DNA of 64,000 nt from Bilabrum cf. latius (lineage: Eukaryota > Bigyra: Bicosoecida > Bigyra > Bicosoecida): the NCBI GenBank assembly GCA_965178125.1, contig OZ237754.1, positions 1,015,704 through 1,079,703 on the forward strand, given 5' to 3'. The notes below the pieces were generated by a model, which did not search any database, was not told the DNA's origin, and saw only the letters and a program-made list of their open reading frames with translations. A program made the translations under genes and the position numbers. Below, one piece after another: positions 45,611 to 55,872 of the stretch; the stretch's first letter is position 1, and the number at the start of each line of letters is the position of its first letter.

Positions 45611-48600
45611 TCAATCCCAATACGTGTCATGGTCCCAGTATACGTCGTCGAGGGCTGGAATGGAGATCCATTGCGGCGGATGGCCTGGAACCAGCGTCTC
45701 CACTTCACCACGAGCACCTGAGTAGGCATGCTCCAACGCTTCTGAGCCATGACTACGTAGGCTCGAACTTGACACGGGCGATATCGCCAAGCGTTGCTCG
45801 TCCTCCTCGTCTGCTCCTTCTGCCTCGCTAGATGCTGCAAGCCGCTGGATCCCCCTGGGTGCTGCTGCGGTGCCGCTCGAGGAACCCTAGGGCGGTGCCA
45901 GACCAGCCAATGCTGCACGTTTCCTTGCGTCTATGCCTAGTGACGACTGCAATGTAAACGCGTCACCACCACTCCCAGCTCCACTGGATGCTGGCCGCCC
46001 AGACTGGTAGTTGCCAATTGCCGGAGGCTTGAAACCACCGTCACTGACAGCTCCCGACGTTCCGGTCAGTGAAGCTATTGGGATGTCTGGCCGCCGGAAG
46101 CGCTTCTTGGAACGCGGCATTTCATCATGCTCTTCATCACTGTGTTCGGAGGGCCATTGCTGGCTTGCATGGTTCTCCATGACAGGACTCAATGATGCTG
46201 AAGGCTACTGCGTTGATGCGCTGGTAGCCCCGATGTCTTCACCAGAGCAAGCACGCCGGAACAAATCGGGCGTATCGTTGGGCAGCGCGGGATAACTTTC
46301 CCTGGTTGCCTGCCATATCCTATATCTGTGGATCCTCTTTAGACGTTCCTGACCGCCAATGATGCGAGCGACTTCCGTGCGAGCAGCATGCACAATCTTT
46401 AAGTCGTCCTGCATGCAGATTCGTAGGTCTCCCTTGCCCGCCAACTTGTTGTACGGAGCATCCGAAAGTGCAGGCACGGTGAATGGAGCTGCTTGCAGGT
46501 CCACGCACAGGCCTGCGCCATGGTAGCATACATCGATCACCCGCCTGAGAGACCCATCTGGTCGGTTCAAGGTTCCCTGAAACGTCTGCTTGTCACCAAA
46601 CCTTGGAATCTGCCACTTGCCATGCTCCACCATGAACTCTTCGACGCGCTGGGCAACAATGACGGCAGGCTATGCGGATGCTGGAGGTGGCCCAACCACC
46701 ACGGTCGGTCCATCCTCCGCGTCTGGTGCTTGATCACCTCTCGGTCGCTTGATTCCAGGCAGCTAAGTTCGCTGTATACGGTCTGGTAGCAATGTTGCAG
46801 ATCCAATTACGCAAGCTGGAAGCAGCCATTGGGACAGCATGCTGCGGAACTGCTCGTCTGCTACTGATGGCTGTCCTTGCGGCCTGGTGCTCACAACGGC
46901 TCGCAGCAGAGCCGCGACATACGACGTCTTTACTGAGGATTCCGCAGGAAGCGTGCGCTGCATGGTTGGGGACTCTGTCGTCAGAACGGCAACAGGAAGG
47001 CCAGACGCTCGAGCAGAGGACTTGGTAGCGTAATCTGCCCTGAAATTGCCTGCATTCGTCGACCCGCGCCACATGGCAGCCGCGGTGGGGTACGGGCAGA
47101 CTGCTGTCTTCGATATGCACGACCTCAGACCCACCAAGATCGAGCTCCTCGAGCACTTCAATCGAGACACAAGCTGCCCGTACAGTGCTACAGCCAGACT
47201 ACCCCTTGCTAGCATTCCCTTCCGTGTGCCGTTGCGTAGGTGGAGCTTTGGCAAATGCAACTGTGCCAGATACAGCTTCCTGAGCTCCATCTCAATCGTG
47301 ATAGCAACGTTGATACCGGTCAGCGCCCGCATGTCATAGACTAGCTAGCACCGAACAGGAAGTTTGTCTAGAATGGCCGCCACAACGTCAGCTCGTACCA
47401 TTGCGCGAAATCCTGCGACCCCGCTATTGACACCACTAATCCCCATCCTAAACTGCTCGCTATCGTGCGCCGACACAAGCCCACAGAGGGCATATTGCGT
47501 GGACCTCCTGGCCACTTGCCATGTCATTCCGTTGCACTCTGCTACGGCGCAAAGGCTCCAAGACGTAACTATGATTTCACATACGGCTAAAACCGTCCAC
47601 GAGTTCAGGCGCGAGCCGTGGCCGTCCCCAGCGCGAACGGAATGCACGGCACTGGCAACTTGATCGACGATTGCTGCTGCGACTGCAACAACAGCAGATT
47701 GCTCTGGCATGCACCCAGATGACTGCAGACAGTCGCGGACGACCTGCCACTCAATTGTAGCAGGTCCAAGGTTGCGCAGGACAGGCCTTGTTGCAGGTAG
47801 CCATGTCACAGCAGTTTGTTCTGCAACAACCTGCGACCATGCATCCGTTCGTAAAGCCACCCATCCTTCTAAGCAACACCGGGACATTGATGCCGCTAGC
47901 GCCCACATTGCAGAACGTTGGAATGTCGGAATCCTGTCAGAACCGCAGACAGATGCCACAAGCAACCTCTGGATCCTTTGGAGGGCTCGATTGAAAGTAG
48001 TGTAAACCAACTGTATGTAGTCCTCCATGACATCGTCATGCACGACTTCTATGAAATGGCGTGCGAAAGGAGCTTCAGAATACTCTTCAGTAGTCTAGGC
48101 GCGGTGCTCAGGGCGCTGCTGCTAGTAGATTGCTTCAGCTGGTAGCATCACGCAGCCCAGCATCAAGGCCATGGTTGATGCGGGCACGTCGAATTCGCCT
48201 CGCGTTGACCCTTTCAGGCCTTTCGACAGCCTTTGCATGCTTTGTTCGTATGCTGTTTGAAGCCCACACTGTATATGCCTGCGAATTGGCAGTGTCTCGA
48301 GTGCTCCACTAGCAGCTGCGACATCTCTACCTCGCGCAACGGGTGCAACTGCTCTTTGTGCGTCTGTCTCAGCAGAGTGGCGCAGCCTGGAGAGAACACG
48401 CCGCCGAAATAGATCATGCGCGGAATCGTGCGTCCCTGGACTTGGCTATTGGGATCGGAACGCTCCGGGCTGATACACGTGCAACTACGACGACAGCAGG
48501 CAGCCAAATGGCAGGAAGGACGATATACCCCCGTCGTCACTGGTTGCATGCGCGGTATCCTTGGCAAGTACACGCTGGTGTATTGCAGCGATGTCACCCC

Positions 48601-51397
48601 AAGAGATAGAAGACGGCAGCTTCCCTTGCAATGTCCCAGCGTACTCGCCAACCGACGCCAGTGCCCCGTAGGGACGAGTAGCCTCTCGCACCACGGCGTA
48701 CCGAGCCCGTTCGAGCGGCGTACCATGCACAACCTCTTGCAAAAGCTCATCACGACTGCTGTGCATGAACTTTATCATAGCTGGGTTGGGAATTGCTACT
48801 GTGTGCGAGGGCTGGCCACACAATTCAAAGCCAACGCCAAAACTGCAGTACGTGGCCATGTCTGCGTCTTGCTGGGGAGTCAGCAGACCATGCGGATGAA
48901 TGATGGCCGCAAGATCTCGCATACCTCGACGCTACTAAGATCCACTCCATGCACGCGCCTGCGCCACGCCAGTCTGCATCTATCGACTGGCAACACGCGT
49001 CTTTGGCTTGCTGCTGGCAGCTGTTGTAGAGCTTGGACCTGTGGGAGTCCTTGATGTCCCGTCACTGCGATCTCCTGTCGGACCAAACCACTCACCTCTC
49101 CGTCCTCTGGCGTCCTCTTCATCGCTTTCATCCATCGCAGCTTGTCGAGCGCGCTCCCGTGCTGACTGCTGAGCAGCAATGTCTGCCTCTGCTCTGCGCA
49201 TCTGTTGCTGTGCAGCCTGCAGCAAGAGAGACATCGGCTTGCAAGCCTTGCAGCCGACTCGCTATACATAAAACACTGAGCATCTTGCCACCTGCCTCAT
49301 GAGCAATATCATGAGGAATCGGTTGTAGTGAGAAACGTGCACCATGCGCCGCAGCAAGCCGTCCTGATCCTAGAGCCAGTTGTCCCGGCCAAGCACTGCA
49401 ACGGATTCTGCTTGCCTTGCTTCTGTGGCCTCACTCACACCAGAGTCGGAGTCAGACCTGGAGTCAGACTCGGAGTCGGAGTCAGACACATCAGTCTGAC
49501 CAACAGCAGGATACCCCAAGCATCGCACCCAATGAAATGCACTTGACAGAAATCGTGATGGACTACGGTCCCGAGTGTGAGAACTGGGCCAGAATCTGCT
49601 TGTCTACGGGCCTCGCCCACTGGCAACATGCGTGAGAGATGACTTGAATCCACCAGTTTGCCCACCTCCGCGCTATACACGAATCACTAGCTCGGGTCCC
49701 TACCAATCGAGCTTCTTGGCAGCAGCTCGTAGGCCCGAGCCAAACACGTACAGCAAACAACTCCGAATGACATCGATGTGTGATCCTTGGGTCCAGAATC
49801 CCTCGTCGTTTGCTAGTTCCACAACCCCTTCAGAATCAAGCGTGTGTTGCAGTGACCTAATAGGAGGTTCAAAGGCGTCGATCAGGTCTCGACAGAAGGC
49901 AAGCAAACCACCCGGCACCATGACAGACACTGTAGCTGCACCAACGTCGAAAAGCTGAACGTGAATATCAGTTGCAAGACCGCTCAGGACATGAAGCTTT
50001 GGTAGATTAGCCTATTGATCGCTCTGGCCGCTCGATGACGCTTGATGCACGGCCCGACTCCACAAGGTTCCAGCGTGCGGGAGCACTGAGGACCAGCCTC
50101 CCCTGTCAGCTTTGTCGAGAGTCCACTGGTACTCACGTTTGCACTGCTACTCAATGTGTTTGCTATATCTAGACACGTCTGCCTAAGCCCCAGCTGCCAG
50201 GACCCGAATGTTCGTGCCACCAATACCGTGCGGACTTTGCTGGCGCAGAGCATGCACCTTGGCCACCACGCTCGCAACCTCCAAGGTATCCCCGTGTTTC
50301 TCTAACGAAGACCATCGCATGGCAGTCTGCTCATCCTTGAAGACGCTATCACCGCCATCAATGTGTGACGACCATGCTAGTCGCATCGAGCCTCCTGCAG
50401 GTGGGCGCTGGGCATGTGCCGCTCGAACTACCACGCCAGAAGCAGGCGATTGAGACAAGCTGGTATACGACGGAAGCAGCGAATCTGAGTCATGGACGCC
50501 TAGAACGCCATCTGTGATCCAGTCCAGCAGTGTATGGTCCGATCCGTCCAGCCCCAGCGGCCTTGCCAACGTTTGAGGCAGGAAGTAGTTCGAAGTCTCA
50601 TCTTCACCTGTGCCAGTACAACACGCTACCGCTCCAAGTGCAGTGTATCCATCTAAATCAAAGGCAGAATCACAGTGACAAGACAGCGGCATGTCGTCAG
50701 AGAGTGGGGGAACCTAGAACGCTGCAAAGCTCTACGGTCGGTCCGAAAGTGTGCTGCTTGTCGATCTCCTTCTTGACGCCGAGCTTGGAAGGCCTCGGCT
50801 GGCACTTGGTGGGATTGGCTAGCCAGATGATCGACTCTCCGCAACAATGGCCTTCTTTCTTGCCGCAGCACGAGCTCCTTGTCTACGGACAGGAGGCAAT
50901 GGTGCAAATCCAAGGCACATATCTGCTAAGAATCTCTGCGATGGTGACAGCTCCACCATCCTCTATTGGCCAGACGCTGGTGCTGGTCGGGACAGAATGC
51001 GGCCTGATGCACCTCCAGAAGCTTGGCTTGCACCTCCTGACAGACTATGGCTGCTGCTGGGACCACCGCTTCTCGATGAGCGAGGACGGGCTGGTGAGCT
51101 CCCAGAGGCTTGGCTTGCACCTCCTGACAGACTGCGGCTGCTGCTGCGACCACCGCTTCTCGATGAGCGAGGACGGGCTGGTGAGCTCCCAGAGGCTTGG
51201 CTTGCACCTCCTGACAGACTGTGGCTGCTGCTGGGACCACCGCTCTTCGATGAGCGAGGACGGGCTGGTGAGCTCCCAGAGGCTTGGCTTGCACCTCCTG
51301 ACAGACTGTGGCTGCTGCTGGGACCACCGCTTCTCGATGAGCGAGGACGGGCTGGTGAGCTCCCAGAGGCTTGGCTTGCACCTCCTGACAGACTGCG

Positions 51398-51436
<39 letters not shown>

Positions 51437-51859
51437 ACTGCTACTGCTGCTACTGCTGCTACTGCTGCTACTGCTGCTACTGCTGCTACTGCTGCTACTG
51501 CTGTTACTGCTGTTACTGCTGCTACTGCCTGGCGACTGCAGGTGCTCCGTTGGACCCGCCAACGGCTACCTCACTCCATCAATATGCACTGAGGGAGCCA
51601 CTGTCCTGCTTGCCAGCGCTGCTTGCGCGGGGAGGTGATCATGAGGAGCATATTGGCAGCAATCAACCAAAGATACATCGGAATGTAGGTCTGATGATTC
51701 CAGCAGCCATTGAATGGTCGTCTTGTGGGAGATCTCTGCATTGGCGCTCGGTGTATCGTACACCACGAGTAGAGAAGCCAGCAAGTTGTCGAAGTCAGCA
51801 GCTTTTACTTGCAGCAAGCGGAGACAGTCCTCGATCTCTTGGGTCTCGACACCATCCAT
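45611..51859 (-). CDS. Large orphan protein, 2,083 codons, subtelomeric
   Basis: A single frame from ATG 51857-51859 (MDGVETQEIEDCLRLLQ) to TGA at 45611-45613. I traced all the joins codon by codon and found 25 TAGs and no TAA or TGA inside. The ATG directly follows CATCTCACAG, so an upstream exon is possible. Near the N-terminus come a poly-Ser tract and four 29-residue Ser/Gly/Pro/Arg repeats. The middle and C-terminal parts have ordinary composition (for example EWQVVRDCLQSSG, GKGDLRICMQDDLKIVHAAR, RVIDVCYHGAGLCVDLQ), plus a possible CxxC in GCKACK and an acidic/basic stretch (SDEEHDEMPRSKKRFRRP) that could be a nuclear signal. I recognise no family. A protein of a selfish element or a fast-evolving subtelomeric gene are the alternatives. 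Confidence 0.6.
51014..51400 (-). repeat. 87-bp coding tandem repeats (four units)
   Basis: The 87-bp period is exact: CCCAGAGGCT occurs at 51101, 51188, 51275 and 51362. On the coding minus strand each unit gives 29 residues (SLSGGASQASGSSPARPRSS plus a short SGG-rich tail) with single-base differences between units. Confidence 0.92.
51401..51535 (-). repeat. AGC/AGT poly-serine trinucleotide tract
   Basis: Runs of GCT/ACT on the plus strand, read as AGC and AGT serine codons by the large minus-strand gene, giving about 40 consecutive serines. Likely length-variable. Confidence 0.9.
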
Positions 51860-52379
51860 CTGTGAGATGGCGCATGAAATTATAAGCGTAGCACTTGTGC
51901 CGAAAACTGAAATTTGTAACTGGTTGATGCAAACCGATGAAAAACGTCTCACTTCACGGGGTGGATTTGGCTAGTCGTGGTTGAACTCGCGGATTAAGCT
52001 CAATTTCTCCTCTGCGATCTGCGAAAGTTATTATACGGGTATATACTTAATATCAGTTAGCGAGCCATGACGGGACCATTGTAGCATGTGCAACAGCTGG
52101 TCTCACTGGTACTTGCTGCCAATGAATGGACCGTCGAGTTAGGGCTTGCTCCAACCGTGTAAGCACCTTGCGCATAGATGCGAGCTAGTCCTTTTCATTA
52201 ACGATACTGCACGCATTATCGATGGTGCAAAAATGTTCACTGGCCATCCTAGACTTGTTGCAATGGGTGTTGCACTGAACGGATATTTTGGCTCAGGGTG
52301 TGTGCGCGGCGCCACTGGCAACAGTTGATTACGGAACACGACCGACTGCTGCCAGGATTCGAAAAGTTCGAGGGATTGA
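51860..52379. other. Region with possible upstream exons
   Basis: The plus strand is open (with TAG as sense) over about 52,080-52,325 and reads ELVLFINDTARIIDGAKM and RLVAMGVALNGYFGSG. It may be an upstream exon of the gene ending at 53,363, but I could not find splice sites with matching phase. Antisense frames here are probably shadows. Confidence 0.3.
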
Positions 52380-53363
52380 ATGATGTAGAAGCATGGTTTA
52401 GGTCCCAAGTAGGAACACACATCGCCGTGGAAGTTGCTTGGAGTGGTTCCCGGTGACTTCGTCTTGGACTGTCTTGCCGTTCGACGGGGCATTTGCATCG
52501 CTGCAAGCTGCATAGCTCAAGAAAGCTTGCGGTTCATTGTATAGGTTGGTACGCATGTATCTGCGCACTAGCGTAGCCATTTGTATTCCGTACTACAGCA
52601 AATTTGTACTGCATCGGAAGGCTCGGTACTATGCGTTGATCCGGCGTTCGTGTTAGGAGAAACAGGCAGGCGGCACTTGCGCCTGGCCCTCAACAGCATT
52701 CAAGACGAGACAGATGCAAGATTGAACTCCATACGACTAAAGCTGGTAACACCGAGAACAGCTACTATTGATCCAAGGGCAAACGTGAGTACATCAAGCC
52801 GATCAAGCTAGCTTGCCACCAAATCAATGCGTGGAGTAGGCAGCGAAGGAGGTTCTCGCACAGCTATGAAAGGCATCGACGAGCACCGTAGCGAGGTACG
52901 TGGTGTGCCAAGCCCAATTGACGACAGCAGTAGAGCATCCTAGACTCGTGCTGCAAGTTCCAGCATGCCTAGCTCTAACCGTACCTCTGGTAGCAAGCAA
53001 GCTGATCAGGCTGGTGCGTACTCGTGGCAAGAGGCAGTCATGCACTTGCGGACACTATGCGACAGCTGCGAACGGAAGGTGCGCCTATCTCGTGAGGAAT
53101 CGCGCAGCCTGGTCCACACTGCAAGCAACAGCATTGAACCCGCGCTCACGCGCATGCTGCAACTTGCCCGTGCGGAGACATCCGCCAAGACTACTCCACA
53201 TAGGCAGGCCCCAAAGGCTACCACCAGTACGTACACCAGATCTAAGGCGTTGCCGCAAAGGACTCTGCCGAAGAAGCGAAAGCTGCTAGCTGCGAGCGCT
53301 TCCAGCAAGAAGAAGGCCAGGGTGGTCAGCCAGGGTGCCATCGCGTTTCTATCGGGAAAGTGA
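52380..53363 (+). CDS. Small basic protein of unknown function
   Basis: Frame open from ATG 52380 to TGA 53361-53363 if TAG is sense; TAGs in frame include 52386, 52410, 52542, 52569, 52809 and 52941. The C-terminal half (from about 52,965) is the most protein-like: EAVMHLRTLCDSCERKVRLS, then Lys/Arg-rich PKKRKLLAASASSKKKARV, a plausible nuclear localisation signal. The N-terminal part is doubtful, because an alternative frame near 52,358-52,450 (FEKFEGLNDVEAWFRSQ) after a CTGCCAG acceptor looks equally coding, so the true 5' exons may differ. No domain recognised. Confidence 0.4.
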
Positions 53364-53649
53364 CGTTCAAGACAGCAGCCCCCCGTGTCGTCCTATCATC
53401 TGCCTTCATCCGCCCCGGATGTACCGGCTCGCCCTATAGCCCCCGCCCCGTCCGTGGCAGCGTACGGGCTCAGCGGCCCCAAGGCACAGCCTTGCCTGCA
53501 GGTCCGCCCTCACGCTTCAGTTGCTTGGCCTGTACGCAGATGCACTGTCCATTTATGATCAACGATTCACGTTCTCAGACAAGTCGCAGTCCCACACACC
53601 AACCATATCACACCATGTGCCGCACACTCACCAGGTCCCTAGGGGGGGG
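53364..53649. other. Intergenic before telomeric array 4
   Basis: No gene recognised; ends in a G-run (CCCTAGGGGGGGG) directly before TTAGGG repeats. Confidence 0.4.
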
Positions 53650-53709
53650 GTAGGGTTAGGGTTAGGGTTAGGGTTAGGGTTAGGGTTAGGGTTAGGGTTA
53701 GGGTTAGGG
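53650..53709 (+). repeat. TTAGGG array 4 (10 copies)
   Basis: Sixty bases of perfect repeat followed at once by spacer A, the same arrangement as array 1. Confidence 0.98.
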
Positions 53710-53798
53710 TATCTGGGGGTCATGTTAGGATCGGGGCACGCCCTTTTTTGGACCAAAAATAAAAACGCCGCACATTATATATATTCAGATAGCCCTTA
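53710..53798 (+). repeat. Subtelomeric spacer A, copy 3
   Basis: Matches copy 1 (42,454-42,540) through CAGATAGCCCTT, including the CCTTTTTTGGACC variant, so the two are recent copies of each other. Confidence 0.95.
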
Positions 53799-53809
53799 GG
53801 GGGGTTGGG

Positions 53810-54262
53810 TTAGGGTTAGGGTTAGGGTTAGGGTTAGGGTTAGGGTTAGGGTTAGGGTTAGGGTTAGGGTTAGGGTTAGGGTTAGGGTTAGGGTTAGGGT
53901 TAGGGTTAGGGTTAGGGTTAGGGTTAGGGTTAGGGTTAGGGTTAGGGTTAGGGTTAGGGTTAGGGTTAGGGTTAGGGTTAGGGTTAGGGTTAGGGTTAGG
54001 GTTAGGGTTAGGGTTAGGGTTAGGGTTAGGGTTAGGGTTAGGGTTAGGGTTAGGGTTAGGGTTAGGGTTAGGGTTAGGGTTAGGGTTAGGGTTAGGGTTA
54101 GGGTTAGGGTTAGGGTTAGGGTTAGGGTTAGGGTTAGGGTTAGGGTTAGGGTTAGGGTTAGGGTTAGGGTTAGGGTTAGGGTTAGGGTTAGGGTTAGGGT
54201 TAGGGTTAGGGTTAGGGTTAGGGTTAGGGTTAGGGTTAGGGTTAGGGTTAGGGTTAGGGTTA
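53810..54262 (+). repeat. TTAGGG array 5 (about 75 copies)
   Basis: About 450 bp of perfect TTAGGG ending in GGGTTACAGTACC (spacer B), as array 3 does. Confidence 0.98.
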
Positions 54263-54390
54263 CAGTACCATCTCAGGGAAGGGTAAGGCGCCGCGAAAGT
54301 TGACATGTTCCGCAGAAGTTGACATGTTCCGCAAAGACGGCGGTGCCGCGCAGTGTCGAAGTGGTCGCAAGATCGCACTGAGGCGGATCT
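54263..54390 (+). repeat. Subtelomeric spacer B, copy 2
   Basis: Same sequence as 43,417-43,544, including the doubled AAGTTGACATGTTCCGC, then directly into the last array. Confidence 0.95.
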
Positions 54391-54843
54391 TTAGGGTAGG
54401 GTTAGGGTATAGGGTTAGGGTTAGGGTTAGGGTTAGGTTAGGGTTAGGGTTAGGGTTAGGGTTAGGGTTAGGGTTAGGGTTAGGGTTAGGGTTAGGGTTA
54501 GGGTTAGGGTTAGGGTTAGGGTTAGGGTTAGGGTTAGGGTTAGGGTTAGGGTTAGGGTTAGGGTTAGGGTTAGGGTTAGGGTTAGGGTTAGGGTTAGGGT
54601 TAGGGTTAGGGTTAGGGTTAGGGTTAGGGTTAGGGTTAGGGTTAGGGTTAGGGTTAGGGTTAGGGTTAGGGTTAGGGTTAGGGTTAGGGTTAGGGTTAGG
54701 GTTAGGGTTAGGGTTAGGGTTAGGGTTAGGGTTAGGGTTAGGGTTAGGGTTAGGGTTAGGGTTAGGGTTAGGGTTAGGGTTAGGGTTAGGGTTAGGGTTA
54801 GGGTTAGGGTTAGGGTTAGGGTTAGGGTTAGGGTTAGGGTTAG
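54391..54843 (+). repeat. Terminal TTAGGG array (array 6), presumed true chromosome end
   Basis: About 450 bp of TTAGGG, with irregular units only in the first 50 bases. The G-rich strand runs rightward, as at a real right-hand telomere, and eukaryote-type sequence stops here. Confidence 0.9.
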
Positions 54844-54850
54844 TGGTTAT
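54840..54850. other. Eukaryote-bacterium junction
   Basis: GGGTTAG is followed by TGGTTATCGATCG. To the left are telomere repeats and genes using TAG as sense; to the right are AT-richer bacterial genes using TAG as stop. No shared bases beyond a few nucleotides are visible at the join. Confidence 0.85.
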
Positions 54851-55011
54851 CGATCGCTATCTTTCTTAATTCTCCTTAAAAGATTGGATCGACTCATGGC
54901 CATTGCCTCAGCCAATTCTGAAACTCCAAACGACTCATTCGAGATGTTCTCTAACACCTTTTCCTGTACCCTCTTTAGAAATTCACTTTGCTGATTTAAG
55001 TGCTCCTTCAT
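54847..55011 (-). pseudogene. AraC-type helix-turn-helix fragment cut at the junction
   Basis: ATG at 55009-55011 opens MKEHLNQQSEFLKRVQEKVL, then SNESFGVSELAEAMAMSRSN and LLRRIKK. This matches the first helix-turn-helix of Bacteroidota AraC-family DNA-binding domains, where the family goes on with the second HTH. Here a TAA appears after only 54 residues, within a few bases of the telomere join. I read it as a gene cut by the chimeric joint, with the stop formed by chance or by junction bases. Confidence 0.55.
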
Positions 55012-55236
55012 CGCGTCTCGAAATTAGTTTTTTTCGGTCTACCCGAAAATAGACTTAGACGCTGCATTTTATCCCTCAGAAGGCTATTTGCGTCATAATT
55101 TATACTCCTGCGTCATAGTTTTCCTGCACTCCTCAAAGTTTATGAACCCTGCTGCATAACAGTTACAGCGGGGCTTTTGCGCTTCCCACCTTTGTACTGT
55201 TCAATTTCTATCACATTAAAATCAAAAATCACAGAA
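55012..55236. other. Bacterial intergenic, divergent promoters
   Basis: Separates the HTH fragment (-) from the ankyrin lipoprotein gene (+). AT-rich with several T-runs; promoters are expected but no element is certain. Confidence 0.4.
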
Positions 55237-55806
55237 ATGAAAACGATCAAATTAAGCTATTCGAAAATCTTAGTAGCAAGTTCCTTATTTATGGTCCTTT
55301 TTTCGGCCTGCGCACAATCACAAAACTCCGAAACCCCTAGTCAGATAACTGCGCCGCAAATGGATATTCAAACCGCAGTACTAAGTGGGAATCTTGAAGC
55401 AGTAAAGCAACACATCGCCGCAGGAACTGATCTCAATCAAAAAGATCCCATGACCGGTTCCACACCTCTGATCACTGCTGCCACTTTTAATCGGGTACAA
55501 ATCGCCCAAGCTCTTATTGAAGGTGGCACCGATTTGAGCCTTAAGAATAATGATGGTACTACTGCCCTGCACAGTGCAGCATTTTTCGGACGAATAGAAA
55601 TCGTAAAGCTCCTTATTGAGGCCAAGGCCGATAAAAGCCTACTCAACAATTTTGGTGCTACTCCTCGCCAGACGGTCATGGGTGATTTCGCGGAAATCAA
55701 ACCGATCTACGAAATGATGCAATTGCAGTTAGGTCCTTTGGGCTTGCAACTCGATTTAGCTGAAGTTGAAGCGGCGCGTCCGGTGGTGGCTATGATGTTG
55801 CAGTAG
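55237..55806 (+). CDS. Ankyrin-repeat lipoprotein
   Basis: 189 residues. Start chosen at ATG 55237 because it opens a lipoprotein signal (MKTIKLSYSKILVASSLFMV...FSAC); an in-frame upstream extension would bury it. The mature part has about three to four ankyrin repeats: MDIQTAVLSGNLEAVKQHI, GSTPLITAATFNRVQIAQAL, DGTTALHSAAFFGRIEIVKL, GATPRQTV. Probably anchored in the cell envelope, mediating protein contacts. The stop is TAG, used here as a normal terminator. Confidence 0.85.
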   Translation: MKTIKLSYSKILVASSLFMVLFSACAQSQNSETPSQITAPQMDIQTAVLSGNLEAVKQHIAAGTDLNQKDPMTGSTPLITAATFNRVQIAQALIEGGTDLSLKNNDGTTALHSAAFFGRIEIVKLLIEAKADKSLLNNFGATPRQTVMGDFAEIKPIYEMMQLQLGPLGLQLDLAEVEAARPVVAMMLQ

Positions 55807-55872
55807 GGATTATTGTTGAGTAGATAGTGAAAAGTAGAAGGTTCAAAGTAGAGAAAGTAGAAAGTAGAAAGT

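Noticed and set aside
50530-51885. Plus-strand 451-codon frame with Cys/Tyr runs
   Set aside because: The Cys-Tyr tract is the antisense reading of the Ser trinucleotide tract. The minus strand belongs to a 2,083-codon frame with no TAA or TGA.
52139-52513. Minus-strand 124-codon frame as an upstream exon of the orphan gene
   Set aside because: It ends at TAA and overlaps a better plus-strand frame; no splice junction into 51,859 could be shown.
329-53363. UAG decoded as pyrrolysine or by programmed readthrough
   Set aside because: Frequency, presence in housekeeping genes and alignment with Gln columns fit a standard reassignment. Pyrrolysine is known from certain archaea and bacteria.
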